In this document: positions 24,059-33,903 of the stretch, piece after piece
How positions within the stretch are numbered: position 1 is the first letter of the stretch
How the letters are laid out: every line of letters starts with the position of its first letter
Source: Tolypothrix bouteillei VB521301
GTDB lineage: Bacteria > Cyanobacteriota > Cyanobacteriia > Cyanobacteriales > Nostocaceae
Assembly: GCF_000760695.4 (NCBI RefSeq)
Contig: NZ_JHEG04000001.1
Span: 4,608,895 to 4,672,894 of the forward strand
Direction: 5' to 3'
Length of the DNA: 64,000 bases
Translations under genes and position numbers: made by a program
The notes under the pieces: model-generated
What the model was told of the DNA's origin: nothing
The model's input: the letters and a program-made list of their open reading frames with translations, nothing else
Databases searched by the model: none

Positions 24059-25186
24059 TCAATTTTGAGATCCAATAGCTTCTGAGATAGAGTGAAAACC
24101 ATTTTGTTCTAACTTGAATAACAAACCCTGGAGGATAGACTTTACCATAGCTGGACCTTCATAAATCCACCCTGTATAAACTTGGAGAAGGCTAGCACCA
24201 GCAGTGATTTTTTCCCAGGCGTCTTCAGGGGTGAAGATTCCACCAACGCCAATAATTGGCATTTGACCTGCTGTTTGCTGCCAAATAAAACGAATCACTT
24301 CGGTGGAACGTTCTCTTAATGGAGCACCACTGATACCACCTGCTTCGTCTTGAGGTGATTTTCCTGTTTGGGGAACGATCTGAGTTTTCAATCCATTCCT
24401 ACTAATAGTGGTGTTTGTTGCAATAATCCCGGCAAGTTGATAAGTTTTTGCCAAGGAAATAATATCAGATATTGCTTGCCATTCTAAGTCAGGGGCTATC
24501 TTAACAAATAAAGGCTTATTTAGGGAATTTTCCTGTTGTAATGTTGCCAAAATAGAACTTAACATGGAAGCATCTTGGAGCGATCGCAATCCAGGTGTAT
24601 TTGGGGAAGAAACATTGACAACAAAGTAATCTCCATAATCCTTAAGTAAGTGAAAACTATTGCGATAATCAAGAGCAGCATCTTCTAGGGTGGTTACTTT
24701 AGATTTTCCCAAGTTGAGACCTATAGGTATTGACCTCAAATCTTGCTGAATTTCTGCCAATCGTACTGCCATTGCGGGAGCACCGCTATTGTTAAACCCC
24801 ATGCGATTGAGGGCGGCTTTGTCTAAAGGCAAACGGAACAACCGAGGGGGGGGATTTCCTGGTTGTTGGTGAAAAGTAACGGTTCCCATTTCTGCAAAGC
24901 CAAAACCCAGGCTAGACCAGATGGGAACTGCAACTCCATCCTTGTCAAAACCTGCAGCTAAACCAAGGGGATTGGGAAACGTCAGTCCAAATAAATTTTG
25001 CTCTAAGCGTTTATCCTCAAGACAAAACGATCGCATCAAAAGTTCGTTCATCCAGTTTGCGGGAGGACGACCTCGATTCTGTCCCAACCAGCTCAAGCTG
25101 CGGATAGTTTGCTGGTGTAGCCATTCTGGATCTGTTTTTGCCAGAGTGAACAAAAGGGGACGAATTGCATCTTTGTAAATATCCAA
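24059..25186 (-). CDS. pyrD: Dihydroorotate dehydrogenase (quinone), class 2
   Basis: 375 residues. It oxidises dihydroorotate to orotate in pyrimidine synthesis, passing electrons to quinone at the membrane. The N-terminal amphipathic extension (about 1-45) that docks to the membrane marks class 2. Core motifs: [54 protein letters not shown] (catalytic Ser region), [23 protein letters not shown] and [15 protein letters not shown]. The start is a TTG ([12 protein letters not shown]) with GGGAAG 6 bases upstream; no ATG fits the expected N terminus. Confidence 0.94.
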   Translation of the reverse strand: MDIYKDAIRPLLFTLAKTDPEWLHQQTIRSLSWLGQNRGRPPANWMNELLMRSFCLEDKRLEQNLFGLTFPNPLGLAAGFDKDGVAVPIWSSLGFGFAEMGTVTFHQQPGNPPPRLFRLPLDKAALNRMGFNNSGAPAMAVRLAEIQQDLRSIPIGLNLGKSKVTTLEDAALDYRNSFHLLKDYGDYFVVNVSSPNTPGLRSLQDASMLSSILATLQQENSLNKPLFVKIAPDLEWQAISDIISLAKTYQLAGIIATNTTISRNGLKTQIVPQTGKSPQDEAGGISGAPLRERSTEVIRFIWQQTAGQMPIIGVGGIFTPEDAWEKITAGASLLQVYTGWIYEGPAMVKSILQGLLFKLEQNGFHSISEAIGSQN

Positions 25187-25303
25187 TTGAGTCTTCCCAA
25201 TTTTAAATTCAAAACTTCACAATCTCAAAGCGAAATTCGCTCGATCCACCTGCTTTTATGGGCATCTTAATATAGTAACAATCTAAGTTAACCGATAATT
25301 CAG

Positions 25304-28147
25304 ATGTTGCCCCCTCAAAAACCAACAGCAACCGACCAAAATATATTTTCCTTGGGGCGCGTCCTCCAGAGCCTCAGGGAAGAAAACGATGTTGACGTTT
25401 TAATCGAAACCACTATTTCTTACCTCAAAGAGCAGTTTGACTATAAATTGGTGTGGATTGCTCTTTACGATCGCCTGAATCACATCTTATTTGGTAAGGG
25501 AGGGCTATCACCTGTCGCCGAAAGCAGTTACTTGAGACAGCGAGTTGTACTCAGTCCGGGTGATTTGTTAGAGCAAGTCGTCATTGAGCAACGCTCCATA
25601 GGTGTAGCTGACTTAAAAGCTGAAAATCGCGCCGAACAATGGCAAGGATTTGCAGCAAAATTTAACATACAGGGAACGATTATATTACCAATTCGATACA
25701 AAGATCGCTGTTTGGGTGTTGTGTTGATGGGTTCGGAACGTTGGGGTTATATGCTTGGTGGTGAAGCAAAAGCTCGGCTGACGATGGTTTTGGGGGAACT
25801 GGGTGCAGCACTTTATCAAAGTGAAATAGATTTGCAGCAAAAGCAAACCAAGCGCTTGGACGAGCCGTTGTTGCGACTGTTGGAAAGTGTCAGAACTCTG
25901 AGTCACTTGGAGCAAAAACTGGAAGTTGTCGTACAAGCGACTCATGAATTCGTTTCACCAACCCGCACAAAAATTTACTGGTTCGATCGGGAAAAACGGT
26001 ATTTTTGGCTGCGGTTGAGCGACCGTCATAGCAAGACGCAAGGCGAACAGCACTCCAGTGGAATTACAGTGCAAGAACTGAACGACTTTTATTATGCACT
26101 GTCAGTCAATCAAATTGTCTCGATTGGCGAGGGTCGTAGTTCGTTAAAAAGTGCTTTTACAGTCAAGCTGCTGCAACGGTTAAACGTGCGATCGCTATTA
26201 GCCGCGCCCATTGTTTGGCAAAAGGACTTGCTGGGTTTTATGGCTGTTGAAGCCAGAGAAGCTCGAATTTGGTCGGATGTCGAAAAAAACTTCGTTGTTG
26301 GTGCAGCTGGTTTGCTTTCTCTAGCAGCACCTACCGAAGGTATGGAAACCACTATCAAACAAGTTCAAGACGATGCTCAACTTACCAGTCAAATTGCCAA
26401 AGCTATCTGTAAAGATTCTGATACTCTAGAGATTTTACACCTTTGTGCAACAAGAGTCTTGGAAAGGTTGGGAGTATCTCGTTTTTTGCTACTCGATCTA
26501 GATACCGACCAAAATCAATACCAAATTTTATACCAAAATCAACCCCGCAATCGCAGAAATCTGATATCATCTCTTGATGCTCTTAAAGAATTGGATTGGC
26601 AGTTATTGCAGCATTCATCAGAAGCTGTGGGCATTGAAGATGCTGAGGAAGATTTAAAATTTTATAACTGGCGGTCTGAGTTAGTAGAAAATGGAGTGCA
26701 TTCTTTTCTGATTAGTAACTGCACTCAAGGTCGTGCGCCAGAATCTCTTTTACTCGTTACTACCGAAACTCCTCGTTATTGGAAAACGCAAGAAAAGGAA
26801 CTCCTGCAAGCAGTGAGCCAGCAAATTGGTGTTATTGTTCGTCAATGGCGGCTGCATCAAGTGACAGAACAGCAGGAAAAAATATTGCGTAGCTTTCAGC
26901 AATGCTTCCGAATTTTGGAGCGCACTCAAACTTCCATCCCTCAACCCGCTCATCAGTTTGAACGAGCAGCACTCGAACAAATAGCTTCTGTTCTTGGCTG
27001 TCCTTTAGCATTATTGCTTTCTTGGACACCAGAACAAGACGTTGCAGAAATCATACCGGGTGTTATTGCTAACAATCAATTTACCGTAAATACTGATGCA
27101 ATCGTTCCCATTCAAACCGAGCCCCTGATCTATTGGGCGTTTGCAACAGACGGTTTATTAGCTATCAAAGCAGACGATTTACCCGAACAAACTAAAAAGT
27201 GGCTCAACGGTTCCGGAATCGGTCAGGTTTTGGTAATGGCGTTACGTACCAGTGCAGACTACCAACCTACAGGTGTTGTGTTGATAGCCGATCGGGCAGA
27301 ACGTCAGTGGTCAGAACAAAGCCTCACTGCTTTAGAATCTTTAATTTGTCAGTTTGCTTGGTCGCGTTGGCATTTGCATCTCACGCAAATTCTCCAATCC
27401 ACAACTAACAATCTCCAACAATTGAATTGGTACAAGCACCGTCGTTTGGAGGAAATGCAAAGAACACTCGTACTTTTATTGAGTCAAATGTACGATTTAG
27501 GTGTTCCTACAACCGAAATCACTCACACTCGTCACCTGCAATTATTGCGTCAAATTGATGCCGTGGCAGGATCGATGACACCCATGCTTAAATTGGAGCA
27601 GTGGCAAGTATGTGTTACCAAAGAAACCGTACCAATTGCTAGTTTACTCAAGCGATCGCTCGAGCGAGTGGAACTCTTGCTCAAACAACAAAAGTTGTGG
27701 GTCGGAGTCCATGGTTTAGGACAACCAATTGACAGTACGGAAAAAACATATTCTACTTTGTATAACTCTTCTGACGGGTCAAAAACCCAAGCCATGACAG
27801 TAATTGGCGACATAGTAAAAATTGAACTAGTTCTCTATGAGTTGTTAATCAATGCTTGTCGCCGTTCGGTGGGTGGCGGAAGAATTGACATTTGGTGTCG
27901 CCGTATGGACGAGCAGTTGCTAGAGGTATCAGTGACAGATAATGGTGTTATTGAAGCTCAACTTTTAGAAGAATTGCATCAAGATGCACCTAAGAAAGTT
28001 CTATCTCCTTCCAGCCTCAGTCAACCACCAGGTTTGCATTTGTTAATCTGTCAAAACCTCATGCAACTTATGGGAGGCGAACTGCATTTTTATCAGTTAC
28101 CAGATGGTCGGGTTGTCAGTCGATTGTTATTACCTTTGACTGGTTAA
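25304..28147 (+). CDS. Multi-GAF sensor protein with a degenerate histidine kinase-like ATPase
   Basis: 947 residues, soluble. Three or four GAF-like domains are visible: about 20-175, 185-345, 360-520, and a weaker one about 555-700. The last ~250 residues resemble a kinase core: the helical segment WYKHRRLEEMQRTLVLLLSQMYDLG, N-box ELLINACRRSVGGGRIDIW, G1-like VTDNG and G2-like PGLHLLICQNLMQLMGGELHF. No clear H-box with a phosphoacceptor His-Glu/Asp is visible unless KHRRLEE serves, so autophosphorylation is uncertain. It is divergent from pyrD. A strong terminator follows 20 bases after the stop. Confidence 0.75.
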   Translation: MLPPQKPTATDQNIFSLGRVLQSLREENDVDVLIETTISYLKEQFDYKLVWIALYDRLNHILFGKGGLSPVAESSYLRQRVVLSPGDLLEQVVIEQRSIGVADLKAENRAEQWQGFAAKFNIQGTIILPIRYKDRCLGVVLMGSERWGYMLGGEAKARLTMVLGELGAALYQSEIDLQQKQTKRLDEPLLRLLESVRTLSHLEQKLEVVVQATHEFVSPTRTKIYWFDREKRYFWLRLSDRHSKTQGEQHSSGITVQELNDFYYALSVNQIVSIGEGRSSLKSAFTVKLLQRLNVRSLLAAPIVWQKDLLGFMAVEAREARIWSDVEKNFVVGAAGLLSLAAPTEGMETTIKQVQDDAQLTSQIAKAICKDSDTLEILHLCATRVLERLGVSRFLLLDLDTDQNQYQILYQNQPRNRRNLISSLDALKELDWQLLQHSSEAVGIEDAEEDLKFYNWRSELVENGVHSFLISNCTQGRAPESLLLVTTETPRYWKTQEKELLQAVSQQIGVIVRQWRLHQVTEQQEKILRSFQQCFRILERTQTSIPQPAHQFERAALEQIASVLGCPLALLLSWTPEQDVAEIIPGVIANNQFTVNTDAIVPIQTEPLIYWAFATDGLLAIKADDLPEQTKKWLNGSGIGQVLVMALRTSADYQPTGVVLIADRAERQWSEQSLTALESLICQFAWSRWHLHLTQILQSTTNNLQQLNWYKHRRLEEMQRTLVLLLSQMYDLGVPTTEITHTRHLQLLRQIDAVAGSMTPMLKLEQWQVCVTKETVPIASLLKRSLERVELLLKQQKLWVGVHGLGQPIDSTEKTYSTLYNSSDGSKTQAMTVIGDIVKIELVLYELLINACRRSVGGGRIDIWCRRMDEQLLEVSVTDNGVIEAQLLEELHQDAPKKVLSPSSLSQPPGLHLLICQNLMQLMGGELHFYQLPDGRVVSRLLLPLTG

Positions 28148-28167
28148 AAGACTCGCGCAATCAATAA

Positions 28168-28193
28168 AAAATCCGCATATTATTGCGGATTTT
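28168..28193. terminator. Rho-independent terminator
   Basis: AAAATCCGCA and TGCGGATTTT form a 10-bp perfect hairpin with a 6-base loop and flanking A/T runs, so it can work in both directions. It ends the GAF sensor transcript. Confidence 0.85.
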
Positions 28194-28412
28194 ACGTGGC
28201 GATTGTTAGAAATACGTATAAACGAGCAATATCGCTTTATGCCGAGCGTCATATTTTGCGGAAAGCAAGTAGCGCAACCCCCTACAGAAAGTTTTTTTTC
28301 TTGGTTCTGCCCAAAATAATCAGTCACCAAAATTACCATACCGTTGTGACAAATGCGGTTATAATGTACAACCAAATCTCAGAAATCAAACTCAAATCAG
28401 CACCGTATTTAT

Positions 28413-28583
28413 ATGGGACGTGCTCGTTCTAAATCGGACTTACCTGCAAAAATGTGTCCGGTATGTCAGCGACCTTTTACTTGGCGCAAGAAATGGGCTG
28501 ATTGCTGGGATGAAGTCAAATACTGCTCGGAAAGATGCCGTCGTCGTCGTTCTGAAGCTAAAGATCCTGAGACAGGGGACTAG
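28413..28583 (+). CDS. Small zinc-ribbon-like protein, DUF2256
   Basis: 56 residues: the chain starts [15 protein letters not shown]. It contains [14 protein letters not shown] (CxxC), then [14 protein letters not shown] (CxxxC), the four Cys expected of this short zinc-binding family, and a basic end. DUF2256 proteins are often encoded beside photolyase/cryptochrome genes; none is present in this window. Function unknown. The stop codon sits at the edge of a dispersed repeat. Confidence 0.85.
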   Translation: MGRARSKSDLPAKMCPVCQRPFTWRKKWADCWDEVKYCSERCRRRRSEAKDPETGD

Positions 28584-28690
28584 GGATTGGGGACTGGAGA
28601 CAAGGAAAACAAGGGAGACAAAGAGGACACGGAAGACAAGGGAGATAAGGTCAAATTTTATTCCTTGTCTACCTCCTTTGTCTCTTGTCC
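28584..28690. repeat. Purine/pyrimidine-skewed dispersed repeat
   Basis: GGGATTGGGGACTGGAGAC, then GACAAGG/GACAAAG units and, after an AT-rich centre, CCTTGTCTACCTCC and TTGTCTCTTGTCC. The halves are complementary, as in the copies at 336-450, 7176-7258 and 59249-59330. Confidence 0.7.
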
Positions 28691-28781
28691 TCAACTCCCT
28701 CATTCCCACTTCATGGGAGCCCCGAGTTGCTCAAGCCCCACAATATATAACCGCAAAGGCACGGAGTCAAGAAATAAACAG

Positions 28782-29735
28782 ATGGATATACAGGTGCAAC
28801 CTAAATTAATTATTCATGGAGGGGCTGGCGCTTCTCTTAAAGGGAAAGGAGGATTAGAAGCAGTTCGTCGATCGCTCCATAAAATAGTGGAAGAAGTTTA
28901 TGCTCTCCTTTTGTCTGGAGAAAGTGCTAAAGAAGCTGTGGTAAGAGGCTGTCAACTATTGGAGGACGAACCCCGCTTTAATGCCGGAACTGGTTCGGTT
29001 TTGCAATCAGACGGTCAAATTCGTATGAGTGCTTCTCTAATGGATGGGGCTTGCCAGAGTTTTAGTGGAGTGATTAACGTATCGCGGGTCAAAAATCCTA
29101 TTGATTTAGCTCTTGCTCTCCAAAGCTCTCCCGATCGCGTATTGTCCGATTACGGTGCTGCTGAATTAGCACGAGAATTACAAATTCCAAGTTATAACGG
29201 CTTAACTGAATTGCGTTTACAAGAATGGATACAGGAACGTCAAGATAACTTTAAAAGGGCAATGGCTGGGGTCATTGCTGAAGAAGAATTGCTAGAAACA
29301 AGCAGTGCCCGACGCGGTACTATCGGTGTAGTCGTTTTGGATACTCAAGGCAAACTCGCAGTAGGTACTTCCACTGGTGGAAAAGGATTTGAGCGTATCG
29401 GTCGCGTTAGCGATTCCGCAATGCCTGCAGGTAATTATGCCACCAAATTTGCTGCTGTCAGCTGTACGGGTATCGGTGAAGACATTATGGATGAGTGCTT
29501 GGCTCCACGGATTGTAGTACGCGTCACTGATGGAATGCCGCTTTTGGAAGCGATGCAGCGATCCTTTACAGAAGCACGGGAAAACCACCGGGATTTTGGC
29601 GCGATCGCTATTGATGCAAGTGGGTCAATAGGTTGGGGTAAAACTAGCCCTACTCTTCTTGCTGCATTTCACAACGGCGAGCAAATTGGTGACACTTTGG
29701 AAATACCCGGTGGTACAGAAGTAGGTGTTGTTTAA
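28782..29735 (+). CDS. Isoaspartyl peptidase / plant-type L-asparaginase
   Basis: 317 residues from the ATG at 28782 (MDIQVQPKLIIHGGAGA). Codons further upstream are the dispersed repeat and are rejected. This is an Ntn hydrolase that cleaves itself before a Thr: the site is in SSARRGTIGVVVLD, giving alpha (about 1-180) and beta subunits with Thr as nucleophile. Other signatures: NAGTGSVLQSDG, MDG, STGGKGFERIGRVSDSAMPAGNYA and the VSCTGIGE loop. It hydrolyses isoaspartyl dipeptides and asparagine, including those released from cyanophycin breakdown in cyanobacteria (established for the family). Confidence 0.92.
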   Translation: MDIQVQPKLIIHGGAGASLKGKGGLEAVRRSLHKIVEEVYALLLSGESAKEAVVRGCQLLEDEPRFNAGTGSVLQSDGQIRMSASLMDGACQSFSGVINVSRVKNPIDLALALQSSPDRVLSDYGAAELARELQIPSYNGLTELRLQEWIQERQDNFKRAMAGVIAEEELLETSSARRGTIGVVVLDTQGKLAVGTSTGGKGFERIGRVSDSAMPAGNYATKFAAVSCTGIGEDIMDECLAPRIVVRVTDGMPLLEAMQRSFTEARENHRDFGAIAIDASGSIGWGKTSPTLLAAFHNGEQIGDTLEIPGGTEVGVV

Positions 29736-29740
29736 GGAAT

Positions 29741-29803
29741 TATGAATTATGAGTTATGAATGATGAAACTCTCAATTCATAATTCATAATTTATCATTCA
29801 TCA
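29741..29803. repeat. ATTATGAATT / AATTCATA repeats that include the glmU stop codon
   Basis: Inverted sets of ATTATGAATTATGAGTT and AATTCATAATTCATAATT. On the minus strand the last codons of glmU (Asn-Asp-Glu-stop, AATGATGAATGA) are read from the repeat itself. Confidence 0.8.
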
Positions 29804-31149
29804 TTTTTCAAGCGCCAGCCTGGTTTCTCTACCTGGCGAGCACGGGCAATGACCAGACAATCATCAGGAACATCTTTTGTCACAGCAGAGCCGGCTGCTA
29901 TATAAACATCATTGCCGATTGATAAAGGAGCGACTAAAACGCTATTTGCTCCGGTTTTGGTGCGATCGCCAATTGTGGTTGGGTGTTTTTTCACTCCGTC
30001 ATAATTGGCAGTAATTGTTCCCGCACCAATGTTAACTCGGGTTCCTGCAGTCGTATCACCTAAGTATGATAGGTGCGCTGCATTGGAATGGTCGCCTAGC
30101 TTGGTATTTTTAAGTTCTACAAAATTTCCGATTCGGCATCTAGCACCAACCACCGCGTGACCGCGTAAATGAGTATAGGGACCGACTGTAGTTTCTGAGT
30201 GTATAATACTGTTTGTGACTACAGAATATCGAATAGTGACATTTTCACCGATTTGACTGTTTTCAATTAAACTGCCCGGTCCAATCCGACTTCCGGTTTG
30301 AATAACTGTACTGCCTCTGAGGTGAGTTTGAGGTTCAATAATTACATCTGGTTGTAATTGTACCGTGTCGTCAATTGTAATACTAGCTGGATCTATGAGA
30401 GTCACGCCAGCCAACATCCATTTTTCTTTGATTCGCCTTTGCAAAATTTCGTATGCGGTAGCGAGTTGCAAGCGATCGTTGATGCCGAGAATTTCCTGAT
30501 AATCCTCTAAATCCACTGCCATCACTGGCTCAATTTGACTAACCGCATCAGTGAGATAGTACTCTTTCTGAGCGTTATTTGCTTGTAGATGGGGCAAAAT
30601 GTTGGCTAAATCTGGCCATCGGAAGCAATAAATGCCAGCATTAATACGTTTGTTCTCTTTTTGCTCTAGAGTGCAATCTCGATCTTCAATAATTTGTTGA
30701 ACTATATTTTCACTATTACAAAAAACGCGTCCGTAGCCCTTGGGATTATCTACCTTTGCTGTCAGGATAGTGGCGGCGTTTTGATTTTTAGTATGAGTTT
30801 CTAACAAATTTGTCAGGGTTTCTGAACGCAGCAACGGTACATCTCCATACAGTACCAGTAAATCTCCCGTGTAACCTTCTAAATAGGGCAGTAACTGCTG
30901 AACGGCATGGCCTGTCCCAAGTTGTTGGGTTTGTTCTACAAACTCCAAACCTGGAATTGGCTGTAGGGCTGTCTTGACTTCTTCTGCTTGATACCCTATA
31001 ATAACAAGCTGTCTGGTTGGCAAAAGCGGTTTGACGCTCTCCATCACTTGTTCGATGAGCGATCGCCCACCTAGGGAATGTAAAACTTTAGGCAGGCTGG
31101 ATTTCATACGCGTTCCACGTCCGGCTGCCAAAATTGCTACAACTACCAT
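29794..31149 (-). CDS. glmU: Bifunctional N-acetylglucosamine-1-phosphate uridyltransferase / glucosamine-1-phosphate acetyltransferase
   Basis: 451 residues, full length. The N-terminal pyrophosphorylase domain begins [20 protein letters not shown] (nucleotide loop) with YGDVPLL, GYGRV and NAGIYCF. The C-terminal part (about 250-445) is a left-handed beta-helix of hexapeptide repeats with the acetyltransferase motifs [20 protein letters not shown] and [17 protein letters not shown]. It makes UDP-GlcNAc for peptidoglycan and outer-membrane glycans in the cytoplasm. The last residues come from an invading short repeat. It lies 30 bases after the HD-GYP gene on the same strand. Confidence 0.95.
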   Translation of the reverse strand: MVVVAILAAGRGTRMKSSLPKVLHSLGGRSLIEQVMESVKPLLPTRQLVIIGYQAEEVKTALQPIPGLEFVEQTQQLGTGHAVQQLLPYLEGYTGDLLVLYGDVPLLRSETLTNLLETHTKNQNAATILTAKVDNPKGYGRVFCNSENIVQQIIEDRDCTLEQKENKRINAGIYCFRWPDLANILPHLQANNAQKEYYLTDAVSQIEPVMAVDLEDYQEILGINDRLQLATAYEILQRRIKEKWMLAGVTLIDPASITIDDTVQLQPDVIIEPQTHLRGSTVIQTGSRIGPGSLIENSQIGENVTIRYSVVTNSIIHSETTVGPYTHLRGHAVVGARCRIGNFVELKNTKLGDHSNAAHLSYLGDTTAGTRVNIGAGTITANYDGVKKHPTTIGDRTKTGANSVLVAPLSIGNDVYIAAGSAVTKDVPDDCLVIARARQVEKPGWRLKNDE

Positions 31150-31179
31150 AATAAAAGTGTATCGCTGTGACTGGCTTAC

Positions 31180-32457
31180 TTATTCGAGTGTAGACTCAAT
31201 TAATACTAAGTTACCCATTTCACCCAAGCAATTCTTACAAGAAGTCATCACAAACTCCTCAAACTGCTTCATAAGTTCGGGATTTCGCCAACCCTTGTTT
31301 GTTTCCTCTGCCATCACTTTGAGCGCTTCTTCAGGGGACAATGCCTTTTTATAGGATCTTTCGCTTGTTAAAGCGTCAAAAATATCAATTATTTGAAAGA
31401 CCTGTGCTAATCGGGGAATTTGCTCGCCTACAAGTCCATCAGGATAACCCGAGCCATCCCACCGTTCGTGGTGGTGTCGGATGATAGGAACCACACCCCG
31501 CATACTGCGTAGTGGCTGGCAAATTTTTTCTCCAATTAAAACGTGCTGCTGCATTATTGTCCATTCTTCAGGGGTCAGTTTTCCCTGTTTTAGCAGTACA
31601 GAATCGGGAATACCTACTTTGCCAATATCATGAAGATAACCGCCCCACATCAAATCTCGAATCTGGTTGCGGGTTAAACCAAGGTACTCACCAAAAGCCT
31701 GACCCAATTTCATTAATCGTTCGCAGTGATCTCCGGTGCTGGGATCGCGACTTTCAATGGCTCTGGCAATAGAAAACAGAACTTGTTCGGCGTGATCTAA
31801 ATCTTCGTTTAACCGCTTTTGTTGCACCAAAGACTTAACACGGGCGGCTAGTTCTACGCGATCGAATGGTTTGGTTAAGAAATCATCTGCACCGACTTCA
31901 ATTCCCCGAATCCGCGATCGCCTATCGTTTAAAGCAGTGATAAAAATCACTGGTATAAGCCTGGTTAATTCTTCCTGTTTGAGCAACTGGCAAACTTCAA
32001 ATCCATCCATTCCTGGCATCATGACATCTAATAGAATCAGGTCTGGTTGTTTTTGCGTTACCAGTTCTATAGCAGTACCACCGCTATCTGCTTCTATGAC
32101 TTCGTAGCCTTCCATCGCTAAAAGAGCAACAGCTGTCATCCTACTAGCAGCATGGTCATCAACGACTAAAACTTTAGGTGCATCCGAATCATTACCATTC
32201 ACTGTCCAATGTGCAGTTTGTATCGTTCTAGATACTAACAAATCAAATATAGGATTCACGCGAGAGCTTACCCAAGAGGCAGGTGTTTCCGGCTCTTCAA
32301 GCTCAATTTCTTTTATTGGTGAACTCAAAGCACCATCCTTATGTTGTAAAGACGGTGTATTATTTTTAACTATAGTATTATTAACTTGATTTGACAAGTT
32401 CGACTCACTGACAATTCCTTGGGTAGAGTCTGTAAATTTGGATTTCCATTGAACCAC
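31180..32457 (-). CDS. Response regulator with HD-GYP phosphodiesterase output
   Basis: 425 residues from a GTG with GGAG 7 bases upstream. Residues 1-90 are a low-conservation linker. The receiver domain (about 93-210) has VLVVDDH, LLDVMMPGMDG (phospho-Asp), ITA and the Lys of TKPFD. The HD-GYP domain (about 225-410) keeps SRDPSTGDHCERL, LHDIGKVGIPD, HHHERWDGSGYPDGL and IIDIFDAL. HD-GYP enzymes hydrolyse cyclic di-GMP. All metal ligands and the GYP motif are kept, so activity is likely. The partner kinase is not adjacent. Confidence 0.92.
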   Translation of the reverse strand: MVQWKSKFTDSTQGIVSESNLSNQVNNTIVKNNTPSLQHKDGALSSPIKEIELEEPETPASWVSSRVNPIFDLLVSRTIQTAHWTVNGNDSDAPKVLVVDDHAASRMTAVALLAMEGYEVIEADSGGTAIELVTQKQPDLILLDVMMPGMDGFEVCQLLKQEELTRLIPVIFITALNDRRSRIRGIEVGADDFLTKPFDRVELAARVKSLVQQKRLNEDLDHAEQVLFSIARAIESRDPSTGDHCERLMKLGQAFGEYLGLTRNQIRDLMWGGYLHDIGKVGIPDSVLLKQGKLTPEEWTIMQQHVLIGEKICQPLRSMRGVVPIIRHHHERWDGSGYPDGLVGEQIPRLAQVFQIIDIFDALTSERSYKKALSPEEALKVMAEETNKGWRNPELMKQFEEFVMTSCKNCLGEMGNLVLIESTLE

Positions 32458-32921
32458 AAGGGTACTCCAATTTCAAAATAGTTAACAGCGATCGCTATTA
32501 AAAACAAGTTTACTTTTTATCAGTATTTATTATGCTAGCAAAACACGGTTTTTCTGATAAAGAGCATAAATATTTCACGGTTTTTTAAGATATGAGAAAT
32601 GATGATATATTCTTTCATTCCTATCTCTCCAGTATGAGCAATTCCTGGTTGAGTTAAATCGGGTTTTTTACGGAGATTTCTTAGCATGGTATTAAAAGAA
32701 GATTGTTGCTGAGCTTCCGATGCCTATTAAAATTAAGTATCGGTATTTTAAAATTTTGACTTCAAGGTAAGTATTTACGCATTTTGTCACAAAATTTACA
32801 ATAACCATAAAAATCATGTCATTTTTTTTACCTTTCAAGATATCTTAAAAGACAAATTTGTATTTTAAATTACAAAAAAATAGTTTTCCCCCTAAAGTCA
32901 ATCTTCCTATAGTAATAAATT
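32458..32921. other. Intergenic region, no gene seen
   Basis: 464 bases, AT rich, upstream of the HD-GYP gene and downstream of the methyltransferase gene on the minus strand. No open frame or stable hairpin stands out. Confidence 0.4.
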
Positions 32922-33821
32922 TTACAATATTTCTTTGAGACTTTTAGAAAGCCATCTTTTTCGCCAATGGGAAGTAGGTTCTAGAGATGAGTCTTGTTGC
33001 TCTTGCTGGCGTCGTCTCAAAATGACATCAGCAGAATCGTTCAGTTGTGGATCTCGATAGGGAATTGCTGCACGGGTTAACAAATGTTCTTTTTCGACTT
33101 GGGAGATCTCGTAAAAGTCCCCATCCTCCCCTCTTCCTAAATGAGCAGCAACAGTACCAGGTGTGCGCCTTCCCACAGGTGGTGTGGAACCAAACTGCAG
33201 TCCGGCATTTCCAAGTGCAGTACGTACAGCAGCAGCACAAGAGTAAGTTGCAAGTAAACCTTTCAAGTCCAAGCACAGGGAAAGTTGCTGAATAAATTCA
33301 ACAGTCCACAACTGCGGACACTGAGGGGGAGAAAATGGATCGAGAAAAATAGCATCGGCTTTAAAACCGGATTTGTTCACAAGCTGAATTGTGCTTCTAG
33401 CATCACCAATTAAAAGATTTGCTGTCAGACCATCTTGGACGACTTGATGCTCGCAAGCTAACTGAGTCAAAATTTGAGTGTACTCATATCCCCAATTGTC
33501 ATACAAATGATGGGCAATCGCAGCTTGTGGTATTGCAGCATTTATCTCTAAACCAATCACTTCCACATGACACTTAGGGTTAGCTTCCCAAATGGTTTGT
33601 AAAGCTGCTGCTGTGTTATATCCCAATCCGTAACAAACGTCTAAAAGCTGCACCTTTGCTTTATGTGCAGCGAAAGCAAGTTGGGTTGGTACGGAGAATT
33701 TGAGAAAACTCTCTTGACGAGCTCCATAGTGACTGTGGAACAATTCACCAAATTCGTGTGAAAAGAAGGTGAATGAACCATCTGCCGTTGACTCTGGTGT
33801 AAAACTTTCTCTCATATACAT
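32922..33821 (-). CDS. MnmC/MnmD-like SAM-dependent tRNA (U34) methyltransferase
   Basis: 299 residues. The N-terminal SDGSFTFF-like start (TADGSFTFFSHEFGELFHSHYGAR), the SAM motif LLDVCYGLGYNTAAAL, the acidic loop EVIGLEIN and the signature DAIFLDPFSPPQCPQLWT match the methyltransferase half of MnmC (DUF752). That half finishes 5-methylaminomethyl-2-thiouridine at tRNA position 34. The FAD oxidase half is absent, as in stand-alone MnmD. A later insert YSCAAAVRTALGNAGLQFGS and GRRTPGTVA are typical. A homologue acting on another substrate is possible. Confidence 0.82.
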   Translation of the reverse strand: MYMRESFTPESTADGSFTFFSHEFGELFHSHYGARQESFLKFSVPTQLAFAAHKAKVQLLDVCYGLGYNTAAALQTIWEANPKCHVEVIGLEINAAIPQAAIAHHLYDNWGYEYTQILTQLACEHQVVQDGLTANLLIGDARSTIQLVNKSGFKADAIFLDPFSPPQCPQLWTVEFIQQLSLCLDLKGLLATYSCAAAVRTALGNAGLQFGSTPPVGRRTPGTVAAHLGRGEDGDFYEISQVEKEHLLTRAAIPYRDPQLNDSADVILRRRQQEQQDSSLEPTSHWRKRWLSKSLKEIL

Positions 33822-33829
33822 TTTGTAAA

Positions 33830-33900
33830 TTGCTAATGGCTAATAGATAATTGCTAATGGTACTAATAACAATTAGCCTTTAGCCTTTAGCCAATAAACT
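33830..33900. repeat. GCTAATGGCTAAT / TTAGCCTTTAGCC repeats
   Basis: Short direct units GCTAATGG on the left and TTAGCCTTTAGCC on the right, complementary to each other, fill the gap between the divergent methyltransferase and rhodanese genes. Confidence 0.6.
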
Positions 33901-33903
33901 TTT

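Noticed and set aside
28587..28781. N-terminal extension of the asparaginase gene
   Set aside because: The codons are the purine-rich dispersed repeat (Asp/Lys/Glu-rich low complexity); family members start at IIHGGAGA close to the ATG at 28782.
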